This document shows, in pieces, positions 28,293-37,462 of a stretch of DNA of 64,000 bases. The stretch lies in contig DAOVTW010000003.1 in the NCBI GenBank assembly GCA_030632885.1, forward strand, positions 45,443 to 109,442. The letters run 5' to 3'. The first letter of the stretch is position 1, and each line of letters starts with the position of its first letter. Below the pieces are notes generated by a model. The model worked only from the letters and a program-made list of their open reading frames with translations. It did no database searches and was not told the origin of the DNA. This stretch comes from JAIOSM01 sp023143455 (GTDB taxonomy: Bacteria; Desulfobacterota; Desulfobacteria; Desulfobacterales; Desulfobacteraceae). Position numbers and translations under genes: made by a program.

Positions 28293-28695
28293 AGTATTGG
28301 AAACCATGTTCTATCTGCCTGTTGAATTTCGAGAAAAATTATCTCCTGAAAAGATAGGATCAATCAAAAAAGAAATTAAAATAGGATGCAGTTTAAAGGT
28401 TTCCGGCAGCTTTTCTGCAATTTTTCAACTTTTTATTCCAGACCCGCTTCTTCTTAATATGACTCAAAATTTTATGGGCGAGGATCCTGAGAATTGCACT
28501 GAAGAATATCTGAATGGAACTTTAAAAGAGAGTCTTAATATGATTATCGGGAATGCGTTAAAAAATATAGATACTAAAACACCTCCTGATCTTGATATAC
28601 CTGAAATTATCGACATCTCTTGTTTGGGCACTGATTCTTTAATTGCAATTGAGACAATCGACGGGACAATGATAATGGAAATTAAGCTCAACTAA
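28252..28695 (+). CDS. cheX: CheX-like chemotaxis phosphatase
   Basis: The ATG at 28252 follows GGAGAGAG and is preferred over a TTG at 28237. About 147 residues. The fold resembles CheC/CheX/FliY phosphatases, with one visible E-x-x-N catalytic motif (ESLN within LKESLNMIIGNAL), as in CheX. It would dephosphorylate CheY-P and so end the signal. The gene overlaps cheY, which suits a matched pair. Family assignment is by motif and context. Confidence 0.8.
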   Translation: MKNLMTLIKTSISEVLETMFYLPVEFREKLSPEKIGSIKKEIKIGCSLKVSGSFSAIFQLFIPDPLLLNMTQNFMGEDPENCTEEYLNGTLKESLNMIIGNALKNIDTKTPPDLDIPEIIDISCLGTDSLIAIETIDGTMIMEIKLN

Positions 28696-28720
28696 ATTCA
28701 TACAAGTTTGGAGATATAAC

Positions 28721-29767
28721 GTGGCAAATGACATAAAAGTTCTTGTGGTCGATGACTCAGCTATTGTGCGAAAAGTTTTTTCCGAGCAGCTTTCAAAGGA
28801 AACAGGAATTGTGGTTGTAGGTACAGCTCCTGATCCATATGTTGCAAGGGATAAAATAATTAAGCTTAAACCTGATGTAATTACCCTTGATATTGAAATG
28901 CCGCGCATGGACGGTATCACATTCTTAAAAAAACTGATGAAATTCTACCCGCTTCCTGTCATTATTGTAAGTTCTTTAACCGGTAAGGGGAGCAAGCTTG
29001 CTCTTGAAGCCCTGTCACTTGGAGCGCTTGAAGTTATTTCAAAACCAAGTGCTGCCTATTCTGTAGGAGATATGGGAGTGCAGCTTGCTGAAAAAATAAG
29101 AGCTGTTGCAAAAATAAATGTTAAATCTGCACCCAAAGATAAGTATACTGGACAATCCCAGGTAAATATCGGATCAAAAGCTCTTTCTGCAACTACCAAT
29201 AAAATCATAGCCATTGGTGCCTCCACTGGAGGGACTGAAGCAATAAAAAAGGTGTTGACCATGATGCCGCAAAATTCGCCGGGAATTGTGGTTGTACAGC
29301 ATATGCCTGCCCAGTTTACAACATCATTTGCTGAAAGATTGAATGAACTTTGCAAAATGGAGGTGAAAGAAGCAAAAGATGGAGATTCTGTCGTCAATGG
29401 TCAAGTGCTAATAGCCCCGGGAAATTATCATATGCTCTTAAGAAGAAGCGGGGCCAGATATTATGTTCAGATTAAACAAGGACCTCTTGTCCATTATCAA
29501 AGACCGGCAGCGGATGTTCTATTCAAATCTGCTGCAAAGTATGCCGGAGCAAATGTCTTGGGTATCATACTTACCGGCATGGGCAAAGATGGAGCAGCAG
29601 GTCTGCTTGCCATGAAAAAAGCAGGAGCAGTCAATATTGCTCAGGATGAAAACTCCTGTGTTGTATTTGGCATGCCCAAAGAAGCTATAGAGATTGGTGC
29701 TATTGATCATGTAAAAGATATCAACAGCATTGCCCAAACAGCCATCAATATAATAACAGCACAATAA
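28721..29767 (+). CDS. cheB: chemotaxis methylesterase CheB
   Basis: 348 residues, GTG start with GGAG upstream. An N-terminal receiver (VVDDSAIVRKVF, acceptor in TLDIEMPRMDG) joins a methylesterase domain with catalytic Ser in GASTGGTEAI, His in VQHMPAQFT and Asp in GMGKDGAAGL. It removes methyl groups from chemoreceptors when phosphorylated by CheA, opposing CheR, which is encoded next (nine bases later). Confidence 0.97.
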   Translation: MANDIKVLVVDDSAIVRKVFSEQLSKETGIVVVGTAPDPYVARDKIIKLKPDVITLDIEMPRMDGITFLKKLMKFYPLPVIIVSSLTGKGSKLALEALSLGALEVISKPSAAYSVGDMGVQLAEKIRAVAKINVKSAPKDKYTGQSQVNIGSKALSATTNKIIAIGASTGGTEAIKKVLTMMPQNSPGIVVVQHMPAQFTTSFAERLNELCKMEVKEAKDGDSVVNGQVLIAPGNYHMLLRRSGARYYVQIKQGPLVHYQRPAADVLFKSAAKYAGANVLGIILTGMGKDGAAGLLAMKKAGAVNIAQDENSCVVFGMPKEAIEIGAIDHVKDINSIAQTAINIITAQ

Positions 29768-29776
29768 ACTTATCCT

Positions 29777-30568
29777 ATGACATCAACTACAAAAGTAAGC
29801 CCTGCTCAATATAAAAAACTCTCCGCGCTTGTTTACAAAGAAACCGGTATTGTTTTGAATGAAAAAAAATTTGAGCTTTTAACAGCAAGACTCGCAAAAA
29901 GAATGCGGGTTACAAAAATTTCCTCCGTTCCTGATTATTTAAGCTTTATGAATACTGATGAAAACGAATTTATCAACTTTATCGATGCAATTACCACAAA
30001 TCATACCTTTTTCTTTAGAGAAAACAGCCATTGTGAATATATCGTAAAAACGCTTGATAAAAGTAAACCCTTAAAAATATGGAGCGCTGCATCTTCCAGC
30101 GGAGAAGAAGCATACTCTATTGCCGTCCAATTAGCAGAAAATTCTTTCCAATTTGATATATTTGCATCTGATTTATCAAATACAATGCTGAAAGCAGGAC
30201 AAAGAGCAATATACCCTAATGATAGAGTACGATCTGTTCCTTTAACCATGTTGCGTAAATATTTCTGGAAAGGAACAGGTGCGTACAAAAATCATGTCAA
30301 GATCAAACCTGAAATAAAAAAACTTGTTTCATTTGGAAAACACAACCTTTTGTCTGATTCTCCTTTTACCGAGTCTGACAAATTTGATATTATTTTTTGC
30401 AGAAACGTAATGATATACTTTGACAACACAACTAGAAAGAAAGTTGTAAACAATCTTTTCCAATCTTTAAAGCCCGGAGGATATTTTTTTGTGGGCATGT
30501 CAGAAAGCCTTCAAGGTCTACAACACGGCCTAACCACTGTTCTCCCCAGCGGATATATAAAAAAATAA
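29777..30568 (+). CDS. cheR: chemotaxis methyltransferase CheR
   Basis: 263 residues. It has the N-terminal helical CheR domain (with the FFREN motif after TNHTF) and a SAM-binding domain with WSAASSSGEEAYSIA and the IIFCRNVMIYF motif. It methylates receptor glutamates using S-adenosylmethionine. It is last in the operon. No C-terminal extension is seen. Confidence 0.97.
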   Translation: MTSTTKVSPAQYKKLSALVYKETGIVLNEKKFELLTARLAKRMRVTKISSVPDYLSFMNTDENEFINFIDAITTNHTFFFRENSHCEYIVKTLDKSKPLKIWSAASSSGEEAYSIAVQLAENSFQFDIFASDLSNTMLKAGQRAIYPNDRVRSVPLTMLRKYFWKGTGAYKNHVKIKPEIKKLVSFGKHNLLSDSPFTESDKFDIIFCRNVMIYFDNTTRKKVVNNLFQSLKPGGYFFVGMSESLQGLQHGLTTVLPSGYIKK

Positions 30569-30631
30569 AACTATCTTATCGACAATATTCATATAAATCT
30601 TAAACTAAATTAATTATCCGTGAAACTACTA

Positions 30632-30649
30632 AAAAACCACAGGGTTTTT
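30632..30649 (+). terminator. weak terminator-like hairpin after cheR
   Basis: AAAAACC and GGTTTTT pair over a 4-base loop about 60 bases after cheR. The stem is short and A/T-dominated, so this is tentative. Confidence 0.3.
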
Positions 30650-30895
30650 ATCCTTGGTAAAATATGCAGAAAACAAAGAAAACTCTAAAAAAAAGCAGTA
30701 AATAAGAGAAAAACAATTTTGCATGTAATACTGTAAGTAAAAAATTGAGAGAATTTCATATTATAACGGCATGTTATGTAACCTGTTGAAATTTATCGAA
30801 AACATCATGTTTCACACAAAAAATATAATAAAATCAAAATATTAAGCATGGCCTGGCAATAAAGCTCGTATAAATTGGTTATATGATTATCAGAG

Positions 30896-30924
30896 TTGAC
30901 ATGAAATTAGATATAAAATAGAAA
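30896..30924 (+). promoter_or_regulatory. weak sigma-70 promoter candidate
   Basis: TTGACA (30896-30901) with a 17-base spacer to TAGAAA (30919-30924). The -35 is perfect and the -10 is poor. It lies about 45 bases before the receiver gene at 30968. Confidence 0.35.
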
Positions 30925-30967
30925 TAACAAACTTTACTGGAATACTTAAACATGGAGTGACTAAATA

Positions 30968-31348
30968 GTGACTGCTGCGATAAAGTTAAAACCTATCCTC
31001 GTAATTGATGATGAACAATCTATTTTAAACCTACTTGCAAAAAGTTTAACCAAAAATGGTTATACTGTGGATTCAGCTGAAAATGGAGAAAAGGGTATTG
31101 AAAAAATTGAATCAAATAATTACAGCTTGATTTTTACTGACCTAAAAATGCCCGGTCTTTCAGGAAAACAGGTTCTTCAACATTTAAGATCCATTCAAAA
31201 AAACTCAACCCCGATTGTGGGTATGTCTGGAACACCATGGCTACTTGAACAAAGCGATTTTGATGCGGTATTAGCAAAACCCTTTTCAATGAAAGAGTTA
31301 TTAACAATAACAAAAAAGTTTGTAGAAGTGATAAAGTCTGCAGCATAA
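30968..31348 (+). CDS. single-domain receiver protein
   Basis: 126 residues, GTG start with GGAGTG upstream. The receiver has VIDDEQ, acceptor Asp in IFTDLKMPGLSG, Ser in VGMSGT and Lys in LAKPFSM, so it should be phosphorylatable. No output domain. It is separated from the chemotaxis operon by 400 bases and converges with the GIY-YIG gene eight bases away. It could be a second CheY or a partner of another kinase. Confidence 0.88.
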   Translation: MTAAIKLKPILVIDDEQSILNLLAKSLTKNGYTVDSAENGEKGIEKIESNNYSLIFTDLKMPGLSGKQVLQHLRSIQKNSTPIVGMSGTPWLLEQSDFDAVLAKPFSMKELLTITKKFVEVIKSAA

Positions 31349-31356
31349 ATCAAATT

Positions 31357-31617
31357 CTATTTAATTTTTGTAAAATAAGACTTGAGACGCTTTTTTAAAA
31401 AAAGTCTCCCCTTTTGTGTTTTAAAAAATATTTCTCGTATCTTTGCATCTTCCTTGTTTATACATGCTTCATAATACAATAATGTAAATGGGCTAAACTC
31501 TTTTGTTGACTCGACTTCTCCATTATTATGCTGCTTAAATCTGATATCTATTTCTTTTGTCAGGCCAACAAATTGCTTATTGCCTTTTTGGCTTTTTAAA
31601 ATGTAAGTATAATACAT
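31357..31617 (-). CDS. GIY-YIG nuclease family protein
   Basis: 86 residues, the usual size of the small UPF0213/YhbQ-type family. YYTYILKS gives the first half of the motif; the second half is FVG rather than YIG. The conserved Arg in IRFKQHNNG and Glu in LLYYEA are present. Single-domain members often resemble DNA-repair or restriction nucleases, but their function is mostly untested. It is last in the minus-strand run, 81 bases after the EamA gene. Confidence 0.85.
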   Translation of the reverse strand: MYYTYILKSQKGNKQFVGLTKEIDIRFKQHNNGEVESTKEFSPFTLLYYEACINKEDAKIREIFFKTQKGRLFLKKRLKSYFTKIK

Positions 31618-31698
31618 AGATCACCTGCAGTTTAGGTTTGTTACAAAACTTTCATACTTAAAAGTTATATTAATCTGCACTCTTTTGCAACTGCAAAT

Positions 31699-32577
31699 TC
31701 AAATAGTTATTTTTTTCCGCAAAGCCATGAAGTTTCCTGTTAATACAAGGATAAGCCCAAAGACAGCTTGAAAATTCCAAACATAGCCTTCAAAAAAGGA
31801 AGAAATTATCAAAGCCACCACAGGAACAAGCATAATTGCATAAGAAGCTTTATCCGCACCTATTTCACTAATCAATGTTAAATAGCTTCCAAAGGCAAGA
31901 ATAGAACCAAAAATCGCAAGATAAAAAAGAGAAACAAAATATGAAGTTGAAAAAGAGAGATTAAATTCTTTGCCTAAAAAAACTGCGAGTAAAAGCAAAA
32001 CAACCGCACCATGGGTCATTCCAAATGCGTTGGCCTGTATAATCGGTAAATTATTCTTTGAATTTCTAGAAGATATTATGTTTCCAAAAGAAGCCAACAG
32101 GACACTTAGAAAACACATGCATAAACCTTGCACATTCTTATCAGAGAAATCAAACGATTTAATCTCCAGAAAAAATATAAAACAAATTCCAATAATTCCA
32201 ATAACCGCTCCTACTACCATTTGAGCTTTTATTGGGGTTTTTAAAAATATAGCTCCATTGATAATGTTCATAAAGACTATCGACGAAAACGTCACGGCCA
32301 CAACCCCACTTGTAATATAAATCTCTGCCACATAAACCATCCAATAGTTTACTGAGAATAAAAGAGAACCAAAAAGAGCTAAAAACAAATGGTCTTTTAT
32401 AGAAAACCTCATATCAAGGCCTCTTATATAACAAAAAAGCATCAAAATCAGTGCGGCTATCGAAAATCGGTAGAAGGTGGAAACCAATGGATCAACAGAT
32501 CCTAGTTGAAACTTGATAGCAATCCAGGTTGATCCCCAGATCAGAACAGTAATAATGTAAAGTAGTTTATTTTTCAT
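31699..32577 (-). CDS. EamA/DMT-family transporter
   Basis: 292 residues with about ten hydrophobic segments and two EamA repeats. The N-terminal signature GSTWIAIKFQLG and the second repeat from about 145 are typical of drug/metabolite transporter family permeases that export amino acids or other metabolites. Its ATG overlaps the TGA of the 53-residue gene (ATGA). The substrate cannot be inferred. Confidence 0.92.
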   Translation of the reverse strand: MKNKLLYIITVLIWGSTWIAIKFQLGSVDPLVSTFYRFSIAALILMLFCYIRGLDMRFSIKDHLFLALFGSLLFSVNYWMVYVAEIYITSGVVAVTFSSIVFMNIINGAIFLKTPIKAQMVVGAVIGIIGICFIFFLEIKSFDFSDKNVQGLCMCFLSVLLASFGNIISSRNSKNNLPIIQANAFGMTHGAVVLLLLAVFLGKEFNLSFSTSYFVSLFYLAIFGSILAFGSYLTLISEIGADKASYAIMLVPVVALIISSFFEGYVWNFQAVFGLILVLTGNFMALRKKITI

Positions 32578-32735
32578 TCCATATCCATTTTTTTTTCAAT
32601 ATCTTTTATCTCTTTATGAAGTTTTTCTTTTTCTTCTTGGGTCAAATCAGAAGATGTAAGTTTCTTTTTAAGGCCTAAAAGAATCATTTCTTCGCGATAT
32701 TCATTACAAGTATATTTATTATTAAAAGAGTTCAT
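32574..32735 (-). CDS. small conserved-type protein, 53 residues
   Basis: The frame runs from an ATG at 32735, inside the last 14 bases of the methylase gene, to a TGA at 32576-32574 that overlaps the EamA start. It begins MNSFNNKYTCNEYREEM and continues with a charged helical stretch rich in Lys/Glu (LTQEEKEKLHKEIKDI). Overlaps on both sides argue that it is translated as part of the operon. It looks like a helical hairpin with one cysteine. Similar short proteins with a YTCxEYREEM start seem familiar from Desulfobacterota, but I cannot assign a function. Confidence 0.7.
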   Translation of the reverse strand: MNSFNNKYTCNEYREEMILLGLKKKLTSSDLTQEEKEKLHKEIKDIEKKMDME

Positions 32736-33939
32736 ATTTTACAAGTCTTCCGTCAAGCTGACCAAGTTTTAATATCTTTTTCCACTCAGGTTTTAACCCC
32801 AGACTCTTTATATATTGCACATCACCAAAGTATATGTACGCATTTGAATCTTTGCATTTTTGTTTTAAAAAATCGCCAAGAATTTTATAAAAGTTTTCAA
32901 GGCTCTCGTCTTTTAAAAGTCTTATACCATATGGAGGATTTATAACTATTATTGTATTATTTAAAGATTCAATGTCCTCAAACTTTTTCTCTAAAACTTC
33001 TACACTGTTTCCATAGTGTATGCCAAAAAGATTAGTTTTAGCTGCGTTAACAGCGTCTTCTAATATGTCACTGCCAGCAATCACACCTTTTTCTGTCTTT
33101 CTTATCTTAGAATCAGCCTCGGCTTTAACCTTTTCCCATAGAGGTTCGTCAAAATCCGGTAATATTTTAAACCCAAACTTTTGCCTGAATATCCCACTTG
33201 GAATGTTACTTGCCACCATTAATGCTTCGCATAAAAGTGTACCGGAACCACACATGGGATCATATAAAGCAGATGTTCCATCAAAGCCTGAATATTTAAT
33301 AATAGCCGCTGCAACAATCTCCTGCATGGGCGCCATGACAGACTTTTCTCTATACCCTCTTTTGTGAAGAGCTCCACCACCCAAGTCAACACTAAGGGTT
33401 GCCATATCTTTTCGAATATGAAGATTTATTATTAAATCAGGATTGTCTTTATCAACATCGGGACGTTTCCCTGTCATGTCCCTAAAATAATCAGCAATGG
33501 CATCTTTTACTCTTAAAGCGGCATATTGTGAATGGGTAACATTACTGTCAGAAACATTACTTACAATAGCAAATGTTTTTTTTCTGGAAATAAAATCAAT
33601 CCATTTAATGCTTTTACTATTTTTATAAATAGCCGAGTTGTCAGGGCAGGCAAACATTTTTATTGGAGCAAGGACCCTTGAAATCATTCTGGTTTGATAG
33701 ACAATCCTATACAGATTCTCTCTGGAGGCTTTAAACCTGATACCTCGATATTCAGGAGCAACATTCTTGGCGCCAAGTTCTTTAAGTTCCTCTTCTGCTA
33801 AACTTTTTACACTTTCAGAAACTTGCGCAAAATAGGTCAAGTCCTTCTCGTAATCATATACAAGGGCATTTTCTCTTCTTTCTTTTCCCCTGCCTTTTTG
33901 AAGAATTGATCTTGGTTTTGTTTTACTTTTATTTGCCAT
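32722..33939 (-). CDS. THUMP-domain RNA methyltransferase (RlmL/YpsC-like)
   Basis: 405 residues. An N-terminal lysine-rich tail (about 1-30) is followed by a THUMP RNA-binding domain (to about 190) and a SAM-dependent methylase domain with DPMCGSGTLLCEA and the catalytic INPPYG motif, the N2-guanine methylase signature. Length fits the RlmL-N/YpsC/Trm14 group acting on 23S rRNA or tRNA guanine. The exact target is not decidable from the sequence. It is in the operon between the DUF4438 gene (13 bases upstream) and the 53-residue gene. Confidence 0.9.
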   Translation of the reverse strand: MANKSKTKPRSILQKGRGKERRENALVYDYEKDLTYFAQVSESVKSLAEEELKELGAKNVAPEYRGIRFKASRENLYRIVYQTRMISRVLAPIKMFACPDNSAIYKNSKSIKWIDFISRKKTFAIVSNVSDSNVTHSQYAALRVKDAIADYFRDMTGKRPDVDKDNPDLIINLHIRKDMATLSVDLGGGALHKRGYREKSVMAPMQEIVAAAIIKYSGFDGTSALYDPMCGSGTLLCEALMVASNIPSGIFRQKFGFKILPDFDEPLWEKVKAEADSKIRKTEKGVIAGSDILEDAVNAAKTNLFGIHYGNSVEVLEKKFEDIESLNNTIIVINPPYGIRLLKDESLENFYKILGDFLKQKCKDSNAYIYFGDVQYIKSLGLKPEWKKILKLGQLDGRLVKYELF

Positions 33940-33952
33940 CGTATTTACCGCC

Positions 33953-34840
33953 TTACTTGCAATATGACCCGATTTTCAAAATATCAGCAATATTTGCTTT
34001 TCTATCTTTTATGGGTTTAATTAAAGAAGACGGGCAAGTCATAATAGTTGAAATTCCCGGACCATGCCCTGCAAGCCTACAATCACTGTGAACAACTATT
34101 CCAATGCTGACCGCACCTTTAACATATGCTCTGCCGTAAGAGTTATCATGATCCATAAGAGCCACAAAATCTCCAAATCGTAACTTATCAAGATCATATT
34201 TTTTTACACTCTCAGGATCACTTGTCATTACATCATAATCTCCTGCGCCAACGTGCATTGCTCCAATCCCTGAACCCATACAACACGCCGGGACCATTGT
34301 TGTAACACTAATTTCAATTTCTCCATTACCAGATTCTTTAATATTTAATTTTTTTAAAAGTTCCGGATCAAGATTAAAAAGTTTTATTGCCGGGTAATCA
34401 AGAAGCTCAAGCCCCTGCCCCTTTGCTCTTATTCTGATTTTATCTTCATAACTCAAATTTTCAAGTGTTAAATCATCAAAATCAACAATCAAATGTTCAG
34501 ACCCGCCATGATGACCTATTACTGTACCTATAGCTCCCTTTGCCTCACCTGACATAACCTTAGCTTCATTTCCCACACAAGAATAAAGCTGAAGAGTGTC
34601 ATTGGGAAAATCCATGGGCTTTTCTGCATTTGCAGTGCAGCTCACGCACGGTTCTATATGATCTCCTGCAAGCCCAAAGGCTGTGTCACCAACCTTTACG
34701 TTTAAGGTTATGCCTCCAATAGATGGAAGCAAAAATGCTTCCCCTTTATGGTCAACTTTCCATCCACGCCTTGTCTTCGGCGGTCCTGGTTTACATTCTA
34801 AAAAAAACTCTACAACTTTTTTTTCATTTGTTTTAAGCAT
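33953..34840 (-). CDS. DUF4438 domain protein
   Basis: 295 residues, matching by eye the DUF4438 family over its whole length: CKPGPPKTRRGW near the start, GGSEHLIVDF, PACCMGSGIGAMHVGAGDYD, and GRAYVKGAVSIGIVVHSDC. The family is conserved in anaerobic bacteria and archaea without an assigned role. Conserved Cys and His residues suggest metal or cofactor binding, but this is unproven. GGAGAG precedes the ATG. Confidence 0.85.
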   Translation of the reverse strand: MLKTNEKKVVEFFLECKPGPPKTRRGWKVDHKGEAFLLPSIGGITLNVKVGDTAFGLAGDHIEPCVSCTANAEKPMDFPNDTLQLYSCVGNEAKVMSGEAKGAIGTVIGHHGGSEHLIVDFDDLTLENLSYEDKIRIRAKGQGLELLDYPAIKLFNLDPELLKKLNIKESGNGEIEISVTTMVPACCMGSGIGAMHVGAGDYDVMTSDPESVKKYDLDKLRFGDFVALMDHDNSYGRAYVKGAVSIGIVVHSDCRLAGHGPGISTIMTCPSSLIKPIKDRKANIADILKIGSYCK

Positions 34841-34876
34841 AATACTCTCCGAAAATATATAATATTCAAAGCCTCA

Positions 34877-36019
34877 TTATTCCTTTAACTTTATTAGAAA
34901 GGGCAAAGCTCCAAACCCTATTATTGCACATGTAATATATGTATATTCAAGTCCCATGATATCACCGAAAAAACCCACAAGCATTACAACAATTCCTCTT
35001 GAAAAAAATGCCACCATCATAAAAAGTCCATTTGCAGAAGCTGGATTTCCTTTTGCATTCTCCTGAACAATTGCCAATAAAACAGGAGTTACAGCAATAA
35101 TTGTAAATCCTGACACAGCCAGCATGAAAATTTGCGCCAATCCCTCTGTCATTATAAATAAAATAAGAGCAACAGGTGCAAAAAAAAGAGCTGAAAATAA
35201 AACCTTTTTTCTCCCGATTAAATCACTTAAAGTCCCTGCACATAGTACGCCTGCGATTCCAAATGCTTCATAAAGAGCAAGCCCAGCACCTGCAAGATAA
35301 ATATTTCCTGTCTGCCTTTCAATAAAAACAGGTAAAAAAATACCCATGGATGAATGCATGAAAGATCTTGTGATAATTATCCCTGAAATAGGATAAAGCA
35401 CATGTTTTGTCTCTTTAAACACCGAAACAATGGTAATTTGCTTTTTAGAATTCTCTCTTTTTTCAAGGGGCGGAAGGGTAAAGTACAATAAAATAGAAGT
35501 AAAAATAGCAAGTAATGCCACAGGATAAAAAGTTTCAAGGCTTAATACTGAAATCAGCCCAACTGCTATTACCGGACCTAAAGCTCTTGCCGCCTCCCCG
35601 CCTGTCATATAAAAACTCATCCCCCGTCCTTTTTTTGAACCTGATGCCTGGGCTATCAAAACAGGAGTCGGGACATGGTAGAGTGCAACACTTGTTCCTG
35701 CAACAAATAATAAAACAAGGAGCATGAAATAGGAATTTACAGCTCCAATCAGGCTCATGGGAATTGCTGTCATTGTGGGAGCAAGAACAACAATCCACCT
35801 CTCAAGCCTTTTTCTGTCCACAAATACTCCCATAAATGGATTTAACACGGATGGAAGCTGAAGCGCAGTTGACAACATACCTGCCTGACCCAATGACAAA
35901 GAAAGCTTTTCAATAATCAAAGGAAGCAAAGGAGGGAAAATAGCAGTATAAATATCATGTACAAAATGAGAAAAAGAAAGCACTGCTACATGCAAGGTAT
36001 TAAATTCTTTATTTTTCAT
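34877..36019 (-). CDS. MFS transporter
   Basis: About 380 residues and 12 hydrophobic segments. The start is taken at the ATG at 36019 instead of a TTG at 36034. It has HFVHDIYTAIFPPLLPL near the N-terminus and a cytoplasmic GRKKV-type loop, resembling the fosmidomycin-resistance (Fsr) branch of the major facilitator superfamily. Substrate unknown. It lies 30 bases after the Sir2 gene in the same operon. Confidence 0.88.
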   Translation of the reverse strand: MKNKEFNTLHVAVLSFSHFVHDIYTAIFPPLLPLIIEKLSLSLGQAGMLSTALQLPSVLNPFMGVFVDRKRLERWIVVLAPTMTAIPMSLIGAVNSYFMLLVLLFVAGTSVALYHVPTPVLIAQASGSKKGRGMSFYMTGGEAARALGPVIAVGLISVLSLETFYPVALLAIFTSILLYFTLPPLEKRENSKKQITIVSVFKETKHVLYPISGIIITRSFMHSSMGIFLPVFIERQTGNIYLAGAGLALYEAFGIAGVLCAGTLSDLIGRKKVLFSALFFAPVALILFIMTEGLAQIFMLAVSGFTIIAVTPVLLAIVQENAKGNPASANGLFMMVAFFSRGIVVMLVGFFGDIMGLEYTYITCAIIGFGALPFLIKLKE

Positions 36020-36049
36020 TACAAATTTACCCAAAAGAAATCATTTGAA

Positions 36050-36796
36050 CTATGATTTAATCCCTTGAACTATTTTTAAAAAAACCTCGGAAACGCTGAT
36101 ATTTATCACAAGATCAGCTATTGAATCAAGGGGTGTTGGGTCAATATTAATTATTGCAAGCCTTGCACCATTATTCTTAGCAATCAATGGAAGAGAAGCT
36201 GCGGGCTGAACAACAAGGGAGCTGCCAGCAGCAATAAAAAGATCACATTGAGATAAATCTTTTTCAGCTCTGCTTAAAATTATCGGGTTTAAATTTTCAC
36301 CGAAGAAAACCACCTGAGGCCTTATCAGGCTGTTACATTTACTGCATTCAGGAGGTAAATGTTTTTCTAAAAGTTTATTTACCTGATCCATCCTGTATTC
36401 TGTTTTACATTTAATACATGAAAACATTCTGGTATTTCCATGGAGCTCTAAAATATTCTTTGATCCGGCTTCTTTATGCAAACCGTCAATATTCTGGGTA
36501 ATCACAGATTTAAGTTTGCCCAAGCTTTCTAACTTTGCAATGCTTTTATGGGCAATATTTGGCTTAGCTTTTTGTAAAACAGGAGACCGAACTTCTTTAA
36601 AAAAATTCCAATAATATGATGGATCCTGATAAAAATAATTAATATTGGCATATTTTTCAGGGTCATACTTCTCCCATAAGCCATCGTTTCCTCTATATGT
36701 CGGGATTCCACTCTCAGCTGAAACCCCTGCGCCGGTGAACACCACAATATTCTTGGATTCGTTAACCCAATCACCTAATTTCTCAATCAATTCCAT
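36050..36796 (-). CDS. cobB: Sir2-type NAD-dependent protein deacylase
   Basis: 248 residues. It has the NAD-binding GAGVSAESGIPTYRG, the catalytic histidine in LHGNTRMF with TQNIDGLHKEAG before it, and a four-Cys zinc site (CIKCK and CSKCNS). It removes acyl groups from protein lysines using NAD. It is the first gene of the minus-strand operon; upstream lies the repeat-rich island. Confidence 0.95.
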   Translation of the reverse strand: MELIEKLGDWVNESKNIVVFTGAGVSAESGIPTYRGNDGLWEKYDPEKYANINYFYQDPSYYWNFFKEVRSPVLQKAKPNIAHKSIAKLESLGKLKSVITQNIDGLHKEAGSKNILELHGNTRMFSCIKCKTEYRMDQVNKLLEKHLPPECSKCNSLIRPQVVFFGENLNPIILSRAEKDLSQCDLFIAAGSSLVVQPAASLPLIAKNNGARLAIINIDPTPLDSIADLVINISVSEVFLKIVQGIKS

Positions 36797-36895
36797 AGTC
36801 TGTTTATATAATATTAAATATGTAAGAACAATAGATAGTTAGTTATAAGAGAGATTCAAAGTAAAATAGTTATTCAAAAGTAATTTGTTATAAAG

Positions 36896-37076
36896 ATAAA
36901 GCTTCAAAGGGCTTTTTTCGTTTAAATTAAATCTTTTTAAAATTCTAAGTTTGCCAGTCTAAATTGGCAAAACTCGGCCTCTGGCCTCAGACAATTGCCA
37001 ATTTTAAGCCTGGCTGCACAAAGAATTTTTACAAAAGATATAAAAATGCACTCTCAAAAGCCCTTTGAAGCTTTAT
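36896..37076. repeat. long self-complementary element, copy A
   Basis: 181 bases. The terminal 21 bases (36896-36916) are perfectly inverted at 37056-37076, and pairing continues inward through AAAATTCT/AGAATTTT and GCCAG...TTGGCAA/TTGCCAA...CTGGC to a tip GGCC-tct-GGCC near 36976. So nearly the whole element folds into one hairpin. A second copy lies inverted at 38743-38927. Ends and size suit a MITE-like element, but no target-site duplication is clear. It fills most of the 366 bases upstream of sir2; the remainder holds nothing I recognise. Confidence 0.85.
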
Positions 37077-37162
37077 TATACCAATCAGTCCGACTTGAGA
37101 CATTATTTTTCCATTCAATTCTGGCTGTCCACAGGGCTAATGGGTTAAAAATTGTTTATAGT

Positions 37163-37450
37163 TTATGCTGCTTCTATTCGTTTTAAATTGTCAACATTAA
37201 CAGATTGTTTGGTTTTCCATAAATCATATTGGATTTAAAGTTGAAGCCATCCTTCAGGCGAACGACCGAATACTTTCGATAATCGCAATGCCATTTCAGG
37301 ACTAATGCCTGAATGCCCATTTAAAAGGGCTGAAAAAGTCTTTCTGCTAACACCAAGAGTCTTGGATAATTCTGTTATGCTCCGATTGAGTGGTTCAACA
37401 CAAAACTCTCTTATAATCTCCCCGGGGTGAGGTGGGTTGAACATACGCAT
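37163..37450 (-). pseudogene. higA: higA-type antitoxin gene with premature stop
   Basis: The frame from 37450 begins MRMFNPPHPGEIIREF, has an XRE helix-turn-helix (ELSKTLGVSRKTFSALLNG) and reaches GRSPEGWLQL. It then meets TAA at 37237-37235, where the family normally has Gln. Reading on in the same frame gives IQYDLWKTKQ and ends ...LKRIEAA at a TAA (37165-37163), the typical HigA C-terminus. One C-to-T change (CAA to TAA) explains the truncation. A 71-residue product may still bind DNA. The toxin gene just upstream is also broken. Confidence 0.8.
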
Positions 37451-37462
37451 TTTTAAACCTCC

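Larger units (their letters stand above)
30569..30967. other. 399-base intergenic region after the chemotaxis operon
   Basis: No open frame of interest. It contains a short hairpin (30632-30649) that may end the chemotaxis transcript and a weak promoter near 30896 for the next gene. The rest is AT-rich with nothing I can assign. Confidence 0.6.

Noticed and set aside
36940..37030. Possible tRNA or known riboswitch in the hairpin-rich region
   Set aside because: No T-loop, anticodon arm or CCA pattern; the fold is a single long hairpin shared with copy B.
36995..37186. 63-codon plus-strand frame
   Set aside because: It crosses the repeat element and the antitoxin remnant; no start signal and no family resemblance.
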